Below, piece after piece: positions 6,433-7,864 of a stretch of DNA of 7,864 bases. Position 1 is the first letter of the stretch, and each line of letters opens with the position of its first letter. The position numbers and the translations under genes are program-made. Under the pieces are notes generated by a model. That model worked only from the letters and a program-made list of their open reading frames with translations, was not told the DNA's origin and searched no databases. Origin of the DNA: MD308 sp051888795 (GTDB lineage: Bacteria; Bacillota; Clostridia; Lachnospirales; Lachnospiraceae); contig JBJFCD010000242.1 of NCBI GenBank assembly GCA_051888795.1, forward strand, positions 1 to 7,864. Reading direction: 5' to 3'.

Positions 6433-7815
6433 TTACAAAAACAGATATTTTAAAACAAACAGGATTGCCAGTACATACATAAGTAAACTAATCTTCTTTT
6501 CCTTAGCTTTCCCTGTAATAATATTAACTACTACATAAGAGATAACTCCCATTGCAATACCTTCTGAAATACTATAGAAAAATGGCATAGCAACAATACA
6601 GATATAGCATGGAAGTGCCTCAGAAACATCCTGAAAATCAATATTTACAACATTTGACAACATAAAGAAACCGACCACAATCAGAGCAGGTGCCGTTGCA
6701 AATGAAGGAATTGCAAGGAATATCGGAGACAGGAACAAAGATAATCCAAATAAAATCGCCGTTGTTACAGATGTAAGTCCCGTTCTTCCTCCTTCAGATA
6801 CACCGGAAGCACTTTCGACAAATGTAGTAGTTGTCGTTGTACCCAAAACTGCTCCTGCTGTTGTTGCAACTGCATCGGCAAGCAGTGCTCCACGAATATT
6901 CGGAAGTCTTCCATTCTCATCAAGCATGTCCGCCTTTGTGGAAACACCAATCAAAGTTCCAATTGTGTCAAACATATCTACAAAAAGGAATGCAAAAATA
7001 ACAACAATAAAGTTTGCGGAAAAAATACCGGAAAAATCAAGCTTTGCAAATACCGGTGCAATACTTGGAATCGAAAGTCCTGAACTGAAATCAGGAAGCA
7101 GACTATAAAATCCAAGTTCCGCATTCGGAACATAGATTCCTGAAATCTGACAGATGATTCCCAGTACCCATGTAATCAAAATACCCCAGAGAATATTTCC
7201 TTTTACATTCTTAATTACAAGTATCGCGGTGATAAGCACACCTATAACAGCAAGAAGTACCGTAATACCTGCATCACTGAATGATGCCTCCACACCATTT
7301 ACCTGATTATATCCGTCAATGGAGAACAGTTCAACCAGTGTGGCTCCGCTAATTACAATATTTGCATTCTGAAGACCGATAAATGCAATAAAAAGACCAA
7401 TACCTACACTGACCGCAGACTTAAGGTTCATAGGAATTGCATTGAAGATAGCTTCTCTTACATTTGTCAAAGACAAAATGATAAAAATAATACCTTCTAT
7501 GAATACCGCGGTAAGAGCCACCTCCCATTTATAACCCATGCCAAGGACAACTGTATATGCAAAATATGCATTCAGTCCCATACCTGGTGCAAGTGCAAAT
7601 GGATAATTTGCAAAAATCGCCATAAATAATGTACCGATTAATGATGCAAGTGCAGTTGCAGTAAATACTGCTCCCTGATCCATTCCCGTTGCGGCAAGTA
7701 TGCTCGGATTAACAGCAAGAATATAAGCCATTGTCATAAATGTAGTAATTCCTGCAAGTATTTCCGTTTTTACATCTGTACCATTCTCGGACAGTTTAAA
7801 AATCTTATCTAACAT
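6433..7815 (-). CDS. NCS2 family purine permease, AzgA-like (guanine/hypoxanthine or adenine)
   Basis: A 460-residue polytopic membrane transporter expected to import purine bases with protons. It belongs to the AzgA-like branch of the NCS2 (nucleobase:cation symporter-2) family, which includes B. subtilis PbuG and PbuO. Diagnostic stretches are GITTFMTMAYILAVNPSIL (22-40), ALAPGMGLNAYFAYTVV (74-90), FVDMFDTIGTLIGVSTKA (278-295) and the Thr-rich TTTTTTFVESASGVSEGGRTGL (326-347), which lines the substrate site in this family. The hydrophobic profile fits the usual 12-14 segments, and the length is typical. The frame extends 13 codons further upstream, but the ATG at 7815 has AAGGAGGG (7821-7828) and gives the normal MLDKIFKL start. 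No purine riboswitch is visible in the 49 nt of upstream sequence available. The exact base transported cannot be assigned. Confidence 0.93.
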   Translation of the reverse strand: MLDKIFKLSENGTDVKTEILAGITTFMTMAYILAVNPSILAATGMDQGAVFTATALASLIGTLFMAIFANYPFALAPGMGLNAYFAYTVVLGMGYKWEVALTAVFIEGIIFIILSLTNVREAIFNAIPMNLKSAVSVGIGLFIAFIGLQNANIVISGATLVELFSIDGYNQVNGVEASFSDAGITVLLAVIGVLITAILVIKNVKGNILWGILITWVLGIICQISGIYVPNAELGFYSLLPDFSSGLSIPSIAPVFAKLDFSGIFSANFIVVIFAFLFVDMFDTIGTLIGVSTKADMLDENGRLPNIRGALLADAVATTAGAVLGTTTTTTFVESASGVSEGGRTGLTSVTTAILFGLSLFLSPIFLAIPSFATAPALIVVGFFMLSNVVNIDFQDVSEALPCYICIVAMPFFYSISEGIAMGVISYVVVNIITGKAKEKKISLLMYVLAILFVLKYLFL

Positions 7816-7820
7816 GTTTT

Positions 7821-7828
7821 CCCTCCTT
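7821..7828 (-). promoter_or_regulatory. Ribosome binding site deciding the permease start
   Basis: AAGGAGGG on the minus strand is 5 nt before the ATG at 7815. It supports the 460-residue product over the longer open frame beginning 13 codons upstream. Confidence 0.85.
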
Positions 7829-7864
7829 CTAAAACTCTCAATCAAAAAGAACAAATTTATTTTA

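Noticed and set aside
7816..7864. A purine riboswitch or promoter upstream of the permease, including a TAAAAT at the very edge.
   Set aside because: Only 49 nt are available, no aptamer core is visible in them, and a lone -10-like hexamer at the window edge cannot be tested for a -35 element.

Overview
The window reads as a piece of a low-GC Firmicutes chromosome, most likely a Clostridia gut commensal of the Lachnospiraceae type. This rests on AT-rich DNA, strong AGGAGG-type ribosome binding sites, TATAAT promoters with TGn extensions, and protein families common there (DUF975 membrane protein, CarD-type regulator, Uup-type ABC-F, Cof-type HAD phosphatase). The genus assignment is inference; no rRNA or other marker gene is present. 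Apart from the first partial gene, every gene is on the minus strand. Nothing in the window looks like a phage, insertion sequence, CRISPR array, tRNA or rRNA.

Left edge (1-660): the 3' part of a plus-strand gene for an ABC-transporter substrate-binding protein of the NitT/TauT (NMT1-like) type. It converges on a minus-strand HAD phosphatase gene, with one hairpin between them that can terminate both transcripts.

Middle (661-2391, minus strand): a Cof-type HAD hydrolase with its own extended -10 promoter. Upstream of it is a CarD-family RNA-polymerase-binding regulator whose terminator overlaps its own stop codon. The CarD-type gene has a leader of about 200 nt holding a 15-bp hairpin followed by a U-rich tract, which looks like a transcription attenuator. 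This leader is the most interesting non-coding signal in the window.

Right part (2392-7864, minus strand): four co-directional genes, read from high to low coordinate. They are an NCS2/AzgA-type purine permease, D-serine ammonia-lyase (dsdA), a Uup-type ABC-F ATPase, and a DUF975 integral membrane protein. The last three are separated by 20 and 34 nt and look like an operon. The permease is separated from dsdA by 84 nt that hold a strong hairpin without a good U tract, so partial read-through is plausible. Together they cover purine uptake, PLP-dependent breakdown of D-serine to pyruvate and ammonia, a ribosome/DNA-associated ATPase and a membrane protein of unknown role. No single pathway links them clearly.

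I found no convincing new multi-gene system. The best leads are the structured CarD leader, the hairpin between permease and dsdA, and the unexplained dsdA/ABC-F/DUF975 grouping.
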